From Hawksworthiomyces lignivorus (taxonomy: Eukaryota; Ascomycota; Sordariomycetes; Ophiostomatales; Ophiostomataceae): DNA of 64,000 nucleotides. Positions 62,201 through 64,000 of this stretch are shown here, one piece after another. How positions within the stretch are numbered: position 1 is the first letter of the stretch; every line of letters starts with the position of its first letter. The position numbers and the translations under genes are program-made. The notes beneath the pieces were generated by a model. It saw only the letters and a list, made by a program, of their open reading frames with translations. It did no database searches and had not been told where the DNA came from. Where the stretch lies: contig NTMA01000004.1 of the NCBI GenBank assembly GCA_002917075.1, positions 744,001-808,000 of the forward strand. Reading direction: 5' to 3'.

Positions 62201-64000
62201 CAGCTTTCAACAGCGAGGCATTCTTTCAGACCAATAGTGCCTTCTTTTAATTAATACACCGGACCCAAAGGGACAGAAAATACAAGAGGGGAAGCCGAGC
62301 CAAGAGGCCGGAGGGTAATGGAATCAACGGTGTCGGAGGCTAAGCAACCCCTTACTTACATTTTGGATCTACTGGTTCGCGGTGCAAGATGCTAAGTCGT
62401 GAGACAGTTAGAAAGGAGTGTGCAGAGTGTGAAATTGCGACCATCAATCACTCTCAGTCTCCGATAGGAAAAGAAATAGAAAATATCTGAAAGAATTCTG
62501 CTTTCAGCTATTTGACTCACCGTTCTGAATTTTCGTTCGCTCTTGACAGAAGCAAATGGAGCTGTCTAATCTCGGTAAATTTTGCTGTCTGTTTCCCCTA
62601 GAATTTGGCGTGCTGCACAAATACGAAATTCACAGGCAGGCAGCCCATCCCTCTGAAAAATACTTGTCGAATTTAGGCCAACGCGACACACATTCATGGT
62701 GAACCTTGTGCGCTGTCAGCAAGGAGAGTTATATACGAGTAAAAACAACCCTGGAACTTAGGGGGCTTCAGAAGTAGGTAAAAGCATCTACTCGATACCT
62801 TGTGACCATATCAATCACAGCACGGGCGTGGCCGGGCGACGAGCAACAAATTGCGTGTGCCTAATATTCCATTACTGTTTTATGATCTTTATCCCTCTTT
62901 ACATTTATTTTCGTTTCCCCCCAAATAGTTATTGCTCATCGGTGCTTGAAAAGCTGAGCTGGGAGACATCTGTTTACTTTGTTTGATGGCATTTGGAGAA
63001 AAAATAGCAATACGATAAGGCATCTTGCTTTTTGTGCAATGCCATGCCTGCTTTGGCTAGAGAAGAAAGAAAGTCGGTGATGGCTAACATGTCTCTGGAT
63101 CCAACATGGCAAAAGCTCTACTCCCAGTCAAAGAAGATCACCAAGTGCCCAGCAAGATAGCACCCGCCGCTACACTTCGCTCACCTTTCCAAGACGCGCT
63201 GATAGCTCTACAGAGGCATCACATACATCTTGGTGTGCAGCCAGCACCTGTCGTCCACGGATTCTTGTCTGTACCATAATCTAACCAAAAGACGTCGAAT
63301 TTGCCATAGACACTAACATGTTACCGCTGAATATCTCGTCCTGGCTTGTATAGGTTGAGCTCGGGAACCCGGACAGCCCTACATGAAGGCAAAAGTCGCA
63401 CATTTCTGGGACGTCCAACCAACCGCTGTTCTGTAAGTCGCTGAAAAAAGTCTTCCATTATTTTTGTGTCATCGAGCAATCATAGCTAAGCATCATAGCC
63501 ATCTAAGTGTAACCCCCTACGAAAGCTATTGCATGATAGTTCGATCGATCGACCGACTGTAGCGCCAAGACCGTTCCGACATCTCCATTTCAATATCCCT
63601 AAGAACCGCGTCACGACGGCCGACAATCGAGAGCAGCGCCTTATGCCGTGCGTGGCACACTCTGTTGCCGAGAACCCTCACTATCTCGAAGCCATCACGA
63701 GCTCCCATGGTTTGGATACTAGATTGGAATCTGATATTCTATGTGGAAGGAAAATGATGGCTAAGCAGGCCAAACCTCTTGATTCCTGAAGTCACTGTTA
63801 TTAGCACGACTGTCTCTAGTTGACTTAATCGTCAGTGTTGCCCGCAGAAATAGAGTTTTCCTGTGCTAGTGAAGACTTGCTATACCTGCGGGCCGTGAGA
63901 AGTGTAGCCTTTTGTCTCTTCAAACCTGATCATAGACAAATGCTGTGCTATCTTTCAGAGAGCCTTGCCTATATGAAAGCTCCAAGTGGAAGGTTTTTGG

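Larger units (their letters stand above)
53586..64000. other. Gene-poor right arm
   Basis: About 10 kb (less the gene B promoter) with no recognised gene. Low-complexity tracts include a GA-rich region at 54,060-54,300, a G12 run near 54,301 and an A20 run near 60,408. The longest ATG-initiated frame is 185 codons on the - strand (55,689-56,246), listed separately. Shorter frames at 56,286 (+, 91 codons), 56,815 (-, 118 codons), 61,841 (+, 137 codons) and 63,526 (-, 60 codons) are unproven. The window ends in non-coding sequence. Confidence 0.45.

Overview
The window is nuclear DNA of a filamentous ascomycete (Pezizomycotina, most likely a sordariomycete). The evidence is short spliceosomal introns (about 50-150 nt) with GTRNGY donors and CTAAC/CTGAC branch sites, long pyrimidine-rich gene leaders, and a set of recognisable fungal housekeeping proteins. 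I see no bacterial operons, CRISPR arrays, prophage or intact transposons.

Layout. (1) 1-12,579: gene-poor arm with no convincing gene. (2) 12,580-25,005: three genes on the + strand with moderate GC at third codon positions: a DUF1752/DUF3295 GATA-like regulator, the VHS/GAT endocytic adaptor Lsb5, and a FAA1/FAA4-type long-chain acyl-CoA synthetase. A diverged 5S rRNA copy lies between the last two. (3) 25,083-44,824: a block whose genes are strikingly GC-rich at third positions: a ferric reductase lacking its first exon, a VanZ-like membrane protein (- strand), the SAGA subunit Spt7, an intron-containing tRNA-Tyr (- strand), vacuolar proteinase A (Pep4), and a 1,211-residue Gln-rich nuclear-looking protein of unknown function. 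(4) 44,825-64,000: a second gene-poor arm. In it I reconstruct two small two-exon genes on the - strand (48,927-49,323 and 53,012-53,585). Neither is visible as one open frame, because each coding sequence continues exactly across a consensus intron, and each has a TATAAAA box upstream.

The genes do not form one pathway. They cover lipid activation, iron/electron transfer, chromatin and transcription, endocytosis and vacuolar proteolysis, as expected for an ordinary chromosome arm. Two things deserve attention. One is the junction at 25,006-25,161: a complete gene end, a T29 tract, and then an intron 3' end with no first exon, coinciding with an abrupt change in codon composition. The other is the pair of hidden small genes on the right arm. 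All exon boundaries and protein lengths were worked out by hand from the sequence; no similarity search was run.
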